A DNA stretch of 64,000 nt, taken from assembly GCF_003570715.1 (NCBI RefSeq), contig NZ_QXXQ01000001.1, forward strand, positions 62,001 to 126,000, read 5' to 3'. The position numbers were made by a program, and so were the translations under genes. Within the stretch, counting starts at the first letter, position 1; the number at the start of each line of letters is the position of its first letter. The notes under the pieces are model-generated. The model did no database searches. It saw only the letters and a program-made list of their open reading frames with translations, and was not told the DNA's origin. Positions 15,864-29,606 of this stretch are shown here, in pieces. Source of the DNA: Gemmobacter lutimaris. Its GTDB lineage: Bacteria > Pseudomonadota > Alphaproteobacteria > Rhodobacterales > Rhodobacteraceae.

Positions 15864-16649
15864 TCAGGCCGCCGCGACGGCGCGCTTGGCCAGCACCTTG
15901 CACAGATGGGCGCGATAGGGGCCAGTGCCGTGCAGGTCGCTGATCATGTTGTCGCCCGACAGGCTCAGCCCCTCCAGCGCCTCGGGTGCAAAATTCGCGC
16001 TCAGCGCGGCTTCGGCCTCGGCCCAGCGGAACACGCCATCATTCGACGCGCCGGTGATCGCCACCCGCACGCCATCGGCGAATTTGGCGACGAATACACC
16101 CGTGAGTGCGAAGCGCGAGGCCGGTTGGTTGAACTTCACATAGGCCGCCTTCTGCGGGATCGGCAGACGGACGGCGGTGATGATCTCACCCTCGTCCAGC
16201 GCGGTGGCGAACATGCCCTGAAAGTAATCGTCCGCCGCAATCTCGCGCCGGTCGGTCACGATGGTCGCCCCCGAGGCCAGCGCCGCCGAAGGATAGCAGG
16301 CAGAGGGGTCATTGTTGGCAAGGCTGCCACCAATGGTGCCCCGGTTGCGCACCGCCGGATCGCCGATGTTCCCGGCCAGCGCCGCCAGCGCCGGATAATG
16401 CGCCGCCGCCTCGGCCGCCACCGCCGCATGCGGGGTGGCGCCACCGATGACCAGCGCGCCGCCCTCGGCCTTGATGCCCTTCATCTCGGCGATGCCGGTC
16501 AGGCTGACCAGCATGTCGGGCTGGTTCAGTCGCTGTTTCAGCGTCGGAATCAGGGTTTGACCGCCAGAAAGCGGTTGCGCCCCGTCTTCGGCCAGCGCCT
16601 TCACTGCCTCGGCGATGCTGGAGGGTTTGACGAATTCGAAGTTATACAT
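15864..16649 (-). CDS. coxM: CO dehydrogenase-like medium (FAD) subunit
   Basis: A 261-residue FAD-binding subunit of a molybdenum hydroxylase of the CoxM/CutM type; it passes electrons from the Fe-S subunit to quinone or another acceptor. The FAD motifs are LSGGQTLIPTLKQRL (about residues 27-41) and TIGGSLANNDPSACYP (about 105-120). It begins 10 bases after the coxL stop with GAGGAGG in the gap and ends the coxG-S-L-M run. No maturation genes (coxD, coxE, coxF) follow; the terminator does. Confidence 0.9.
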   Translation of the reverse strand: MYNFEFVKPSSIAEAVKALAEDGAQPLSGGQTLIPTLKQRLNQPDMLVSLTGIAEMKGIKAEGGALVIGGATPHAAVAAEAAAHYPALAALAGNIGDPAVRNRGTIGGSLANNDPSACYPSAALASGATIVTDRREIAADDYFQGMFATALDEGEIITAVRLPIPQKAAYVKFNQPASRFALTGVFVAKFADGVRVAITGASNDGVFRWAEAEAALSANFAPEALEGLSLSGDNMISDLHGTGPYRAHLCKVLAKRAVAAA

Positions 16650-16659
16650 CCTGACCTCC

Positions 16660-19032
16660 TCAGCCGTTCAGCGCCGCCCAGACACGGGCAGGCGAAACGG
16701 GCATGTCGATATGGGTGATGTCGGTGCGGCCGGCGCGATGGAAGGCGTCGATCACCGCGTTGACCACAGCGGGGGGCGAGCCGATGGCGCCAGCCTCGCC
16801 GCAGCCCTTCACACCCAGCGGGTTATGCGTGCAAGGCGTGACGCAGCTGTGATCCACCTTGAAGAACGGCACGTCTTCGGCGCGCGGCATGGCGTAATCC
16901 ATGAAGGACCCCGACAGAAGCTGGCCGTTTTCATCGAAAACGCAGTTTTCCATCAGCGCCTGACCTATGCCCTGCGCCAGCCCGCCCTGCACCTGACCTT
17001 CAACGATCATCGGATTGACGATATTGCCGAAATCGTCTGCCGCGCTGAAGGCCACAATCTCCACCTTGCCGGTTTCGGGATCGACCTCGACCTCGCAACC
17101 ATAGCCGCCCGACGGATAGGTGAAGTTGGACGGATCGTAGAAGGCGGTTTCCTCCAGCCCCGGCTCCATGCTTTCCAGCGGGTAGTTATGCGGCACATAG
17201 GCGGCCAGCGTCACCCCCGACCAATCCACCGACTTGTCGGTGCCCGCGACCGAGAACTTACCGTCCTTCAGCTCGATATCCGCTTCAGACGCTTCCAGAA
17301 GATGCGCCGCGATCTTCTTGGCTTTATTGATGATCTTGTTCGTGGCCTTGACGATGGCCGACCCACCGACCGCGAGGCTGCGCGACCCGTAGGTGCCCAT
17401 GCCCATCGGCGTGTTCGAGGTATCGCCATGCACGATCTCGATCTGGCCCGCGTCGATGCCGATCATCTCGGCCACCACCTGCGCGAAGCTGGTCTCATGC
17501 CCCTGACCATGGCTGTGCGAGCCGGTAAAGACCGACAGCGAGCCGGTGGCATTCACCCGCACCGTGGCGCTTTCGTAAAGCCCCGCGCGGGCGCCAAGCT
17601 GGCCCACGAGGTTCGAGGGCGCGATACCGCAGGCCTCGATATAATGCGCCACACCAAAGCCGCGCCACTTGCCGCGCGCCTTCGCCTCGGCCGCGCGCGC
17701 CGGGAAGCCCGCGTAATCCGAGATTTCCAGCAGCTTGTCCATCGTGGCGTCGTAGTTGCCCGTATCGTAGACCACGGCAACCGGGGTCTGATAGGGGAAC
17801 TGGTCAGGCTTGATGAAGTTCTGCCGGCGCAGTTCGACCGGGCTAACGCCCAGCTCACGCGCCGCCTTGTCCACCAGACGCTCCAGCTGGAAGGTCGCTT
17901 CGGGACGACCCGCGCCGCGGTAGGCGTCCACCGGCACGGTATTGGTGAACACGGCCTTCACATTCACATAGATCAACGGCGTCCGATAGTTGCCCGCCAT
18001 CAGCGTGCCGTGCAGCCAAGTCGGGATCGACGGTGCGAAGGTCGAGAGGTAAGCTCCCATATTCGCATAGGTTTCCGTCCGCAGCGCGGTAAAGTTGTTG
18101 TCCTTGTCCAGCGCCAGTTCGATCTTGGTCACATGGTCACGGCCCTGCGCGTCGGAAATGAAGGCCTCCGAGCGGGTCGAGGTCCATTTCACCGGCCGAT
18201 TCAAGGTCTTGGCGGCGAAAGTAACGAAAGCCTCTTCCGCGTAGTGATAGATCTTCGACCCGAAACCACCGCCGACATCCGGCGCCACGACGCGCAGCTT
18301 GTGTTCGGGGATACCCAGCACGAAGGCGCCCATCAGCAGGCGGATGACATGCGGGTTCTGCGAGGTGGTATAAAGCGTGTGCATCCCGCCTGCGCTGTCG
18401 AAATCGCCGACGGCGACGCGCGGTTCCATCGGGTTGGCGACCAGACGGTTGTTCACCAGTTCCAGCGTGGTGACATGAGCCGCGTTCTTGAACGCCTCTT
18501 CCACCGCTGCCTTGTTTTCCTCGACAAACCCCCAGTCATAGCAAAGGTTTGAACCGATTTCCTCATGCACTTTCGGCGCATCGGCCGCAATCGCAGCCTT
18601 CATGTCCAGCACCGGGGTCAGTTCGGAGATGTCGACCTCCACCGCCTCGGCCGCGTCGCGCGCCTGTTCCAGCGTTTCGGCCACCACAACGGCGATCGGG
18701 TCGCCGACGTGGCGCACCTTGCCCTCGGCCAGAACCGGGTGCTTGGGCTCCAGCATCGGTTTGCCGAAACGATCGGTCACCTGCCAGCCACAGGGAATGC
18801 CACCCACGCCCGCGAAATCGGCGGCGGTGAAGACTTTCAGAACGCCGGGCATCGCCTCGGCCGCCGCCACATCCACCTTGTTCAGCGTGCCATGCGCCAC
18901 ATCCGAGCGCACGAACCAGGCATGGGCCTGGCCACGGATATTGATGTCGTCCGTATAGCGGCCCTTTCCGGTCAGGAACCGCACATCCTCGCGCCGCTTG
19001 GTGCTGGCGCCGATGCCACCGTCTTTCGGCAT
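16660..19032 (-). CDS. coxL: CO dehydrogenase-like large (molybdopterin) subunit, form II
   Basis: A 790-residue molybdenum cofactor subunit of the xanthine oxidase family. The active-site loop reads AYRGAGR at residues 370-376, the mark of form II CoxL; true CO oxidisers (form I) carry AYXCSFR with the copper-binding Cys, which is absent here. Other family blocks are GGGFGSK near 254, [11 protein letters not shown] and the catalytic Glu in [14 protein letters not shown] near the C terminus. Thus CO oxidation is doubtful; an aldehyde, heterocycle or other small substrate is as likely. Gene order S-L-M matches form II clusters. Confidence 0.93.
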   Translation of the reverse strand: MPKDGGIGASTKRREDVRFLTGKGRYTDDINIRGQAHAWFVRSDVAHGTLNKVDVAAAEAMPGVLKVFTAADFAGVGGIPCGWQVTDRFGKPMLEPKHPVLAEGKVRHVGDPIAVVVAETLEQARDAAEAVEVDISELTPVLDMKAAIAADAPKVHEEIGSNLCYDWGFVEENKAAVEEAFKNAAHVTTLELVNNRLVANPMEPRVAVGDFDSAGGMHTLYTTSQNPHVIRLLMGAFVLGIPEHKLRVVAPDVGGGFGSKIYHYAEEAFVTFAAKTLNRPVKWTSTRSEAFISDAQGRDHVTKIELALDKDNNFTALRTETYANMGAYLSTFAPSIPTWLHGTLMAGNYRTPLIYVNVKAVFTNTVPVDAYRGAGRPEATFQLERLVDKAARELGVSPVELRRQNFIKPDQFPYQTPVAVVYDTGNYDATMDKLLEISDYAGFPARAAEAKARGKWRGFGVAHYIEACGIAPSNLVGQLGARAGLYESATVRVNATGSLSVFTGSHSHGQGHETSFAQVVAEMIGIDAGQIEIVHGDTSNTPMGMGTYGSRSLAVGGSAIVKATNKIINKAKKIAAHLLEASEADIELKDGKFSVAGTDKSVDWSGVTLAAYVPHNYPLESMEPGLEETAFYDPSNFTYPSGGYGCEVEVDPETGKVEIVAFSAADDFGNIVNPMIVEGQVQGGLAQGIGQALMENCVFDENGQLLSGSFMDYAMPRAEDVPFFKVDHSCVTPCTHNPLGVKGCGEAGAIGSPPAVVNAVIDAFHRAGRTDITHIDMPVSPARVWAALNG

Positions 19033-19090
19033 GAATACCTCCCTTGAAGCGATGCGTCAAAGACGCCCCGCAAATCCCTGTTATAGAATA

Positions 19091-19576
19091 TTATTCCGCA
19101 GCGATCTGACCGACGTCCTGCCCGGAAGCCGCCAGCACCGCCTTGACGATGTTGTGGTAGCCCGTGCAGCGGCAGATATTGCCTTCCAGATGGTGCCGCA
19201 CCTCGGCTTCGGTCGGTTTGGGGTTGTCGGCCAGCAGGGCGGCCGCGCTCATCACCATGCCCGGCGTGCAGAAGCCGCATTGCAGGCCATGGTGATCCTG
19301 AAACGCCTGCTGGATCGTCGAAAGCGAGCCATCGGTATTGGCCATGCCCTCAATCGTCTTGACCTCGGCGCCCGCCACGTCCTGCGCGAAAGTGGTGCAG
19401 CTTTTTACCGCCTTGCCGTCGATATGCACGACACAGGCGCCGCATTGCGAGGTGTCGCAGCCGACATGAGTGCCGGTCAGCCCCAGCCCTTCGCGCAAAA
19501 AGGTGGAAAGGAGCGTGCGCCCTTCCACCTCGCCGGAAACGGACTTGCCGTTCACCGTCATCGAGACTTTCGCCAT
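19091..19576 (-). CDS. coxS: CO dehydrogenase-like small (2Fe-2S) subunit
   Basis: A 161-residue subunit with two [2Fe-2S] clusters. The plant-ferredoxin-type cluster uses Cys40, Cys45, Cys48 and Cys60; the helical-domain cluster uses Cys100, Cys103, Cys135 and Cys137 (CGFC...CRC). All eight cysteines are present. It relays electrons from the molybdenum centre in CoxL to FAD in CoxM. It lies 40 bases after coxG and 58 bases before coxL. Confidence 0.95.
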   Translation of the reverse strand: MAKVSMTVNGKSVSGEVEGRTLLSTFLREGLGLTGTHVGCDTSQCGACVVHIDGKAVKSCTTFAQDVAGAEVKTIEGMANTDGSLSTIQQAFQDHHGLQCGFCTPGMVMSAAALLADNPKPTEAEVRHHLEGNICRCTGYHNIVKAVLAASGQDVGQIAAE

Positions 19577-19616
19577 TTCTTCCTCCCTGGCTTTATTGCG
19601 TGCTGGGTTGCGGTTC

Positions 19617-20138
19617 TCAGCTGATCAGCTTCTTGAACCAGCCCTTTTTCTGTTCCGGCGCGACCTCGTCGGCGGCGGCTTCGGCCTCGGGTTCTGCCGG
19701 GCCTTCGACGGCCTGCTGGAACCGCTCGAAGAATTCATCGGCCATCTTCTTGGCAAAGCCGTCAATGATGCGGCTGCCAAGCTGCGCCAGCTTGCCCCCG
19801 ACATTGGCCTCGACCTCATAGCTCAGGCGCGTGCCCTCGGGGATCGGCTCGAACCGCACCTTGGCGCCCCCCTTTGCAAAGCCCGCTGCACCGCCCTTGC
19901 CCTCGCCGGTGATGGTCAGGCTTTCGCCTTCCACGATGTCCGAAATGGTGACGACGCCGGTAAACTTGGCCTTTACCGGGCCAACCTTCTGCACCACCAC
20001 GGCCTCATATCCGTCGGCGACGCTGCCGGTCACGCTTTCGCAGCCCGGCACCGCGGCGCGCAGCATCTCCGGGTCCAGAATGGCGTCCCATACCGTCTTC
20101 GGATCGGCCTTGATGTCGCGCTGGTCAGTGAGTTGCAT
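19617..20138 (-). CDS. coxG: CoxG-like SRPBCC protein with membrane-binding tail
   Basis: A 173-residue protein: an SRPBCC (START-like) lipid-binding domain in about residues 1-140 ([16 protein letters not shown]... opening is typical of CoxG), an acidic Ala/Glu linker, and a short basic-hydrophobic tail [10 protein letters not shown] that should anchor it to the membrane. CoxG proteins are reported to link molybdenum CO dehydrogenase to the membrane and its quinone pool. Here it leads the operon, ahead of coxS, rather than trailing it. GGGGGATTTTC precedes the ATG. Confidence 0.88.
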   Translation of the reverse strand: MQLTDQRDIKADPKTVWDAILDPEMLRAAVPGCESVTGSVADGYEAVVVQKVGPVKAKFTGVVTISDIVEGESLTITGEGKGGAAGFAKGGAKVRFEPIPEGTRLSYEVEANVGGKLAQLGSRIIDGFAKKMADEFFERFQQAVEGPAEPEAEAAADEVAPEQKKGWFKKLIS

Positions 20139-20211
20139 GAAAATCCCCCTCTGTCTGACCTACGCTAACAGCATTCCGGCGCAGGCCGCTATCAAACCAT
20201 AGTCGTAAGTC

Positions 20212-22431
20212 TCACATCCCCGCGGGGAGTCGGGCAAGCCAGGATTCCAGTGCGCGCGGGTCCAGCGGTTTCAGAAACAGTTCCGCCCCCAGATCCAGGC
20301 AGGCACGGCGAATGCCGGTTTCGCGGCCCGCCGTGATGAGGCTGACCGGCAGATGCGGGTGCCGTGCACGGATCTCGCGCAGAAAATCAAGGCCTGATCG
20401 GCCCTCGCCAAGCTGCTGATCCACGATGAACACATCGGGCAGGATGCCGATTTCCTCGATCAGCGCCTCGGCTTCTTCGGCATTGCCGGCGTCCAGCACG
20501 GTCATGCCCCATTTTTCCAGCATCAGCCCCAGCGCGCGGCGCAGGTCGGGTTCGTTTTCGATCAGAAAGACGATGCGGTCAGGCGTGGGTCGCGCGGCGG
20601 GTTCGCTGCGCGGCGGGGCAGGCAGCGCCTCTGCCCCCGGTTCGGCGCGGGCAAGCTGCACCATGAAGCAACTGCCGCGTCCCGGTTCCGATTGCAGACC
20701 AAGCGGATGACCAAGCGCCGCGCAGGCGCGTTCGACAATGGCAAGACCCAGCCCCATGCCCTCAGAGGCAGAGGCCGGTGCATCCAGCCGGTGAAACTCG
20801 CGGAAGATGGCATCCTGATCCTCCTCCGCGATGCCGGGGCCGGTATCACGCACCTCCAGCCGGATCAGACCGCCCTGCCGCCGCGCGCCCACCAGAACCC
20901 GGCCGCGCCGGGTATAGCGCACGGCGTTGCCGATCAGATTTTGCAGAATGCGCCGCAGATAGGCCGGGTCCGACACCACAACGGCGGAACTGGGCATCAC
21001 CGTCAGCCGCAGCCCCTTGGCGGCGGCGATGGCGGCAAATTCCTCGCGCAGCGGATCGAGAACGCGGTTCAGCGTCAGCGCGCGTGGCGTCACCGCCAGT
21101 CGGCCGCTTTCCAGCTTGGAAATATCCAGCAGCGCGCCAAGGATGCCTTCCACCTGCACCAGCGCATTCTGCGCCTTGGTCACCGCCTCTTCCGCCGCCG
21201 GGTCCAGTTCCTCTGCCGGGATCGAGCCAATGAACAGCTTGGCCGCCGACAAGGGTTGCAGCAGGTCGTGGCTGGCCGCCGCGACGAAACGCGCGCGGCT
21301 GGCATTGGCGCGTTCGGCATCGGCCAGCGCATCGGCCAGTTCCAGCGTGCGTTCGGTCACGCGCGCCTCCAGCGTTTCGTTCACCGCCGCCAGCGCCGCG
21401 CGCGCCGCGCGTTCGGCGGTGATGTCAGTGAAGCTGAGCACGAAGCCGCCATCCGGCATTTCCTGCGCATCGGCCTGAAGAATGAAGGGCCCGCGCCGCA
21501 ACTCGAAGCTGAGCGTCTGGCGTTGCTTCGCCGACGCCCAGGAGCGCAGCACCTCGGCCGTCATGCCATCGCCAAAGCTCGCCTCGGCACCAAAGCGCTC
21601 CATCAGCGTATCGAAGGTGACACCGGGGCGGAAGCGCGTCACGGGAATCGCCAGCAGATCGCCCAGTCGCGCGTTCCAGCCCACCAGCCGGGTGGCACTG
21701 TCAAAAATGCAGACCCCCTGGCTGATATGATCCAGCGTGGCGCGGATGATGCGGGCCTGATCGTCCAGCATCTTGCCACGTTCTTCGCGTTCCAGCCGGA
21801 TGATGTCGGTCACATCGGTTTGCAGGATCACGGTGCCGCCATTGGCGGTGCGATGCTCGGACACCTGCAACCAGCGGTCCCAGATCAGCCGCACGTTGAA
21901 GATGACATGGCGGTCCTGATGCCGTTTGCGCCGCCGCACCGCCCATTCGGCAGGGCTTTCCCCCTGCGGCAGGGCCATGAAGCGCGACCGGCTGACAAGG
22001 TCGATGTAATCGTCAAAGGCAAGACCGGGGCGCAGATGATCGCGCAGGTCCAGCATCTGCATGCAGAAGCGCGAGTTGCACATGACCAGCACCTCGTCGG
22101 GGCCGAACAGGGCAAAGCCCTCCTGCACCGTCTCGATGGCATCGGCGAGGTTGCGGCGCGCAGCTTCGGCCTCGTGATTGGCGTCGGCCAGTCGGGCGTT
22201 CGACTGGTTCAAAAGGTCCAGCGCGCGTTCCAGATCACGGGTGCGGGCGCGGACCTGATCTTCCAGAAGCGCCGCACGCTGGAACTGGGCATAGGCGGCG
22301 CCGCTGTCGTCGGTCACCTGTTCGACCCGCCGCATCAGCACCTCGGCAATCGCCATCAGCTTTTCGCGCTGACGCTCCGGCGGATCGGCGGGGTTCAGCA
22401 GGCTGGCGGCCCGCGGCGTCTGATCCGGCAT
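20212..22431 (-). CDS. Hybrid PAS histidine kinase with C-terminal receiver (NahK/ErcS-like)
   Basis: A 739-residue soluble hybrid kinase with no membrane helix. Order: helical/coiled-coil start (about 20-95), PAS-like domains (about 95-215 and 225-345), dimerisation domain with phospho-His388 in AAASHDLLQPL, ATPase domain (N box QNLIGNAVRYTRRG near 497, DTGPGIAEEDQD near 529, GMGLGLAI near 558) and a receiver domain (about 620-739) with Asp671 and a Lys-Pro near 728. This layout and the HDLLQPLSAAKLF H box resemble NahK/ErcS-type kinases. It starts 6 bases after the FIST gene and is the third gene of a regulator-FIST-kinase unit, immediately before coxG. Formaldehyde-sensing FlhS-type kinases are an alternative relative. 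Confidence 0.88.
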   Translation of the reverse strand: MPDQTPRAASLLNPADPPERQREKLMAIAEVLMRRVEQVTDDSGAAYAQFQRAALLEDQVRARTRDLERALDLLNQSNARLADANHEAEAARRNLADAIETVQEGFALFGPDEVLVMCNSRFCMQMLDLRDHLRPGLAFDDYIDLVSRSRFMALPQGESPAEWAVRRRKRHQDRHVIFNVRLIWDRWLQVSEHRTANGGTVILQTDVTDIIRLEREERGKMLDDQARIIRATLDHISQGVCIFDSATRLVGWNARLGDLLAIPVTRFRPGVTFDTLMERFGAEASFGDGMTAEVLRSWASAKQRQTLSFELRRGPFILQADAQEMPDGGFVLSFTDITAERAARAALAAVNETLEARVTERTLELADALADAERANASRARFVAAASHDLLQPLSAAKLFIGSIPAEELDPAAEEAVTKAQNALVQVEGILGALLDISKLESGRLAVTPRALTLNRVLDPLREEFAAIAAAKGLRLTVMPSSAVVVSDPAYLRRILQNLIGNAVRYTRRGRVLVGARRQGGLIRLEVRDTGPGIAEEDQDAIFREFHRLDAPASASEGMGLGLAIVERACAALGHPLGLQSEPGRGSCFMVQLARAEPGAEALPAPPRSEPAARPTPDRIVFLIENEPDLRRALGLMLEKWGMTVLDAGNAEEAEALIEEIGILPDVFIVDQQLGEGRSGLDFLREIRARHPHLPVSLITAGRETGIRRACLDLGAELFLKPLDPRALESWLARLPAGM

Positions 22432-22437
22432 CCCGCG

Positions 22438-23571
22438 TCACGCCCCCGGAGGGTAGATGGCAACGCCGGTCATGGTCTGGTTCACATGCATGGAATTGAG
22501 CTGCTCGCCATAGGTGGAGAAACCGACCACCCGATGATCGCGCAGAATGGCCGACAATGCACCGGATTTCTGTTTCTCCATCGCTTCCATCCGGCGCAGG
22601 ATGCAATCACAGGCCAGAATGGCCGCTGGCGCGCTGCCGATGGCCAGTGCATCCAGCTCGCGCTGGAGGTGGGTCACCATGTCCTGCGGCTCGGCCAAGG
22701 TCAGCACCAGCCCCTCGTCGATGGCGGAAAAGAACACCAGATCGCCGTCAGGCGCGACGCGCTGGATGGCGCGCACATGATGCCGCCCGCCGATCCGCAC
22801 CACCACCGGATGCGCGGCGAAGGTAAAAGTATCGAGCTGCCCCGGATCTTTCCCCAACAACCGCGCATATTCGCGCGCCGCCGGTTCGGCATTGATGCAG
22901 CGCACCGTGCGGTTGGCCGGATTGGCCTCGGTAACCACCATGCGGATTTCTGTCGGCACCAGATGGTCGAGGTTGAACACCTTCACCCGGCAGCGTGACC
23001 GCACCATGGCCAGCACCGCCGCATTGCGCAACGCGCGGCCCTCGTGAATCACGAATGTCTCGCGGAAGCGCGTGCCATCGGCGGCCGATCCGCCAAACAA
23101 CGGCACCGGCCCAAGCCCCGAGGCCAGCGCCGCGGTCAACTCATCCTCGCGCGTGGACAGGCCATCGACCATCAGGAAGGCAAATTCATGTTCCCAATCC
23201 GGGGCACGTTCCGCAAGGCCATGCCGGCTGCGGATCAACCGTCCGATCAGCGCATCGCGCTCGATGGTGGCCAGATCTGGAATGAGCAGGATGTCGGTGG
23301 CGAAATATTCGGCATGAAGCCCGAAGGCCACGATACTGCCTTCGGCATAGCCTTCCGCCGAAATCTCGCCCGCCGTGGTGCAACCGATCACCGGCGCCTG
23401 AAAGGCATTTTCGGCCAGCAATGCGGCCAGATCGGCCTCGGGCGAGATGAACAGAAAGATGCAGGCATAGGGCCCCGGCCCCAGATCAGCGGCCAGACGC
23501 GCCGCAGCCCGTGGCGTATCCGCAGGCACCTGCGCCGTCGTCACCAGACCTTCGCCGATCCCCCCCAGCAC
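22438..23571 (-). CDS. FIST-domain sensor protein (NosP-like)
   Basis: A 377-residue cytosolic protein composed of FIST_N (about residues 35-225, with the typical PVIGCTTAGEIS and PLFGGSAADG motifs) and FIST_C (about 235-365, ending VGFSTYGEQLN...). FIST proteins encoded beside NahK-type kinases, such as NosP of Pseudomonas, bind heme and sense nitric oxide; whether this one binds heme cannot be seen here. The start is GTG at 23571, with GAGG upstream and 8 bases after the response-regulator stop. It should modulate the adjacent kinase. Confidence 0.85.
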   Translation of the reverse strand: MLGGIGEGLVTTAQVPADTPRAAARLAADLGPGPYACIFLFISPEADLAALLAENAFQAPVIGCTTAGEISAEGYAEGSIVAFGLHAEYFATDILLIPDLATIERDALIGRLIRSRHGLAERAPDWEHEFAFLMVDGLSTREDELTAALASGLGPVPLFGGSAADGTRFRETFVIHEGRALRNAAVLAMVRSRCRVKVFNLDHLVPTEIRMVVTEANPANRTVRCINAEPAAREYARLLGKDPGQLDTFTFAAHPVVVRIGGRHHVRAIQRVAPDGDLVFFSAIDEGLVLTLAEPQDMVTHLQRELDALAIGSAPAAILACDCILRRMEAMEKQKSGALSAILRDHRVVGFSTYGEQLNSMHVNQTMTGVAIYPPGA

Positions 23572-23579
23572 CCGGCGCC

Positions 23580-24257
23580 TCAGCCGTTTTCCGGCATGAT
23601 GGCGCTGAAGCTCGCCTCGCCGGCGATCAGCACGGCCTGAGTGCGGCTTTGCACCCCCAGCTTGCGCATGATGGCGGTCACATGTGCCTTCACCGTGGTT
23701 TCGGCAATCGACAGGTCATAGGCAATCTGCTTGTTCAGCCGCCCCTCGCAGATCAGTTGCAGGATCTTCGCCTGTTGCCGGGTCAGCAGAGCCAGCCGCG
23801 CCAGCGCCTGTTCGCGCGAGGTCACCGGCCCGTCCTCGTCATCGGGCGGAACATAACCTTCGGGCTGATAGATGCCACCGGCCCGCACCGCCTCAAACGC
23901 CGCACGGAACACCTCGCGCCTTGCGTGCTTCGGCACAAAACCTGCCGCCCCCGCCTGAAACACCGCCGCGATGACCCGGTTGTCGGCAAGGCTGGATACA
24001 ACCAGAACCGGCGCAGTCCCCGCCGCGGCCTTCAGCCGGATCAGCCCGTCAAGGCCGGTCACATCCGGCAGGTTCAGATCCAGCACGACGATGTCAGGCG
24101 TTGGCGACAGTTCCAGCCGCGCCAGCGCAGTTTCAAGCCGGTCCACCGTTTCAACCTGCGCCACCCCGGCCACGGCGCGCAATGTGATCGACAGCGCGTC
24201 GCAGAACAGCGGATGATCGTCGATGATCAGCGCCGTATTTACCACACGTTCCGCCAT
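23580..24257 (-). CDS. LuxR/NarL-type response regulator
   Basis: A 225-residue two-component regulator: receiver domain in about 8-125 with phospho-acceptor Asp60 in VVLDLNLPD and acidic pair IIDDHP, then a LuxR helix-turn-helix at about 160-215 (LTRQQAKILQLICEGRLNKQIAYDL). It is first in a three-gene unit with the FIST protein and hybrid kinase, so it is the probable output of that kinase. Targets are unknown; the cox genes right after the kinase are the nearest candidates. Confidence 0.92.
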   Translation of the reverse strand: MAERVVNTALIIDDHPLFCDALSITLRAVAGVAQVETVDRLETALARLELSPTPDIVVLDLNLPDVTGLDGLIRLKAAAGTAPVLVVSSLADNRVIAAVFQAGAAGFVPKHARREVFRAAFEAVRAGGIYQPEGYVPPDDEDGPVTSREQALARLALLTRQQAKILQLICEGRLNKQIAYDLSIAETTVKAHVTAIMRKLGVQSRTQAVLIAGEASFSAIMPENG

Positions 24258-24313
24258 GGCATGACCTCCGTTCCTGCGTTCAGTTTACGCCTGCACGGGC
24301 GAGTGGCAAGCAA

Positions 24314-24346
24314 GCCGAAAGTCGCGGTTTCAACCAGACTTCCGGC
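24314..24346 (-). terminator. Terminator-like hairpin after the glycogen operon
   Basis: In the 100-base gap after pgm, GCCGGAAGTC pairs with GACTTTCGGC (one G-U pair) around a loop that contains a second short pairing. On the minus strand it is followed by TTGCTTGCC, a weak T-rich stretch. It probably separates the glg transcript from the response-regulator unit. Confidence 0.5.
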
Positions 24347-24357
24347 CTGCGCGAAAT

Positions 24358-28099
<3,742 letters not shown>

Positions 28100-28103
<4 letters not shown>

Positions 28104-29539
28104 GGCCGCAGGATGCTGTCGTAAAGCCGGGCATAGGCGGCGGCCGAGGCCGCCCATCCCACCGGCTGCGCCATCGCGCGGCGGCGGATCTGCGCCCAGA
28201 GCTTCGGATCGGCGTAAAGCGTGCCCAACTGCCGCAGCGCGCCCGCGAAGGCGGTGGCATCGGTCGGGTGGAAGGTGATGCCGGTCGCCGTGCCCGCCGC
28301 CAGCGCCGCCGGATTGGCAGTGATGACCGTATCGGCCAGCCCGCCCACCGCCGCCACCACCGGAAGCGTTCCATAGCGCAGCCCATACATCTGCGTCAGT
28401 CCGCAGGGTTCGAACCGCGAGGGCACCAGCACCGCGTCGGCGCCCGCGAACATGCGGTGGCTCAGCCCCTCGTCATAGCCGATGCGCACGCCGACCCTGC
28501 CGGGGAAGCGCGCCGCCAGATCCAGCATCGCCGCCTCCAGCACCGGATCGCCGGACCCCAGCACGGCCAACCCGCCACCGGCCGCGATGAAATCGGGCAA
28601 GACCTCGGGCAGCAGGTCCATTCCCTTCTGATCAGTCAGCCGGCTGACCACGATGGCGAGCGGCCCCGGCACCTCCTCCAGCCCGAATTCGGCGCAAAGG
28701 GCGGCGCGGTTCGCGGCCTTGCCCTTGATCCGGGTGGCGGTATAGGGCACCGCCTCGGCCTCGGGCGACCAGACACCTTCGTCCACGCCGTTGAGGATAC
28801 CCTGCACCTCCGCCGCGCGCGCCGCCACGATGCCTTGCAGCCCCATGCCGAATTCGGGGCGCATCAGCTCTTCGGCGTAACGCGGCGAGACGGTAGTGAT
28901 GCGATCCGCCGTCACCATCCCGGCCTTGAGGCTCGACAGCCCGCCATAATATTCCAGCGAGGCCGCATGAAACTCATGCGCAGGCAGCCGCAGCGTGGAC
29001 AGCATCGCGGCCTCGGCCCAGCCCTGAAAGGCGATGTTGTGGATGGTGATGACCGACCCCACATCGCGCGGGCCACCGAAGGCCAGATAGGCCGGGGCGA
29101 AACCCGCCTGCCAGTCATGTGCATGCAGCACCTGCGGCCGCCAGCCATCCGACAGCCCGCGCCGCGCGATTTCCGCCGCCACCCAGCTCAGCGCCGCAAA
29201 GCGCTGCGGATTGTCCGGCCAGTCGGCGCCGCCGCTGTTATAGGGGCCGCCCTCGCGGTCATAAAGATGCGGCGCGTCCAGAAGCAGCACCGCAATCCCG
29301 GCAACCTCGCCCGCCTTCACCGCGCCGCGCCCGCCGAACAGATCGTCCAGCGCAAAGACCTCGGGCCAATCGGCACAGAGCGGCCGCAGCGCCCGATAGG
29401 CCGGCAAAAGCACCCGCATCTCCCAGCCTTGCCCGGCGAGCGCGCCCGGCAGCGCCCCCACCACATCGGCCAGCCCGCCGGTCTTGACCAGCGGCACGCA
29501 TTCCGACGCCACAGACAGCACCCGCTTCATCGTCGTCAT
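28100..29539 (-). CDS. glgA: Glycogen synthase (ADP-glucose)
   Basis: A 479-residue GT5 enzyme that adds glucose from ADP-glucose to the growing alpha-1,4 chain. The substrate loop KTGGLADV begins at Lys19, HAHDWQAGFAP lies in the N-terminal Rossmann lobe, and SRFEPCGLTQMYGLRYG, with the catalytic Glu, lies in the C-terminal lobe. Length equals the usual 477. The ATG at 29539 follows GAGGGG by 6 bases; another ATG 9 bases downstream is possible. It follows glgC by 67 bases and couples to glgX through an ATGA overlap. Confidence 0.95.
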
Positions 29540-29606
29540 CCCCGGCCCCTCATTCATACCCGAAATCGCGGGCACCGGCCCCACAAACGGCCGATGCCCC
29601 CGTCGT

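Noticed and set aside
16660-19032. True (form I) carbon monoxide dehydrogenase large subunit
   Set aside because: The active-site loop is AYRGAGR and lacks the Cys of form I AYXCSFR, so a firm CO-oxidation call is not supported.
16615-22998. Two very long plus-strand frames opposite the cox genes and the hybrid kinase
   Set aside because: Arg/His/Gln-rich antisense shadows; the minus-strand genes are complete with matching family lengths.
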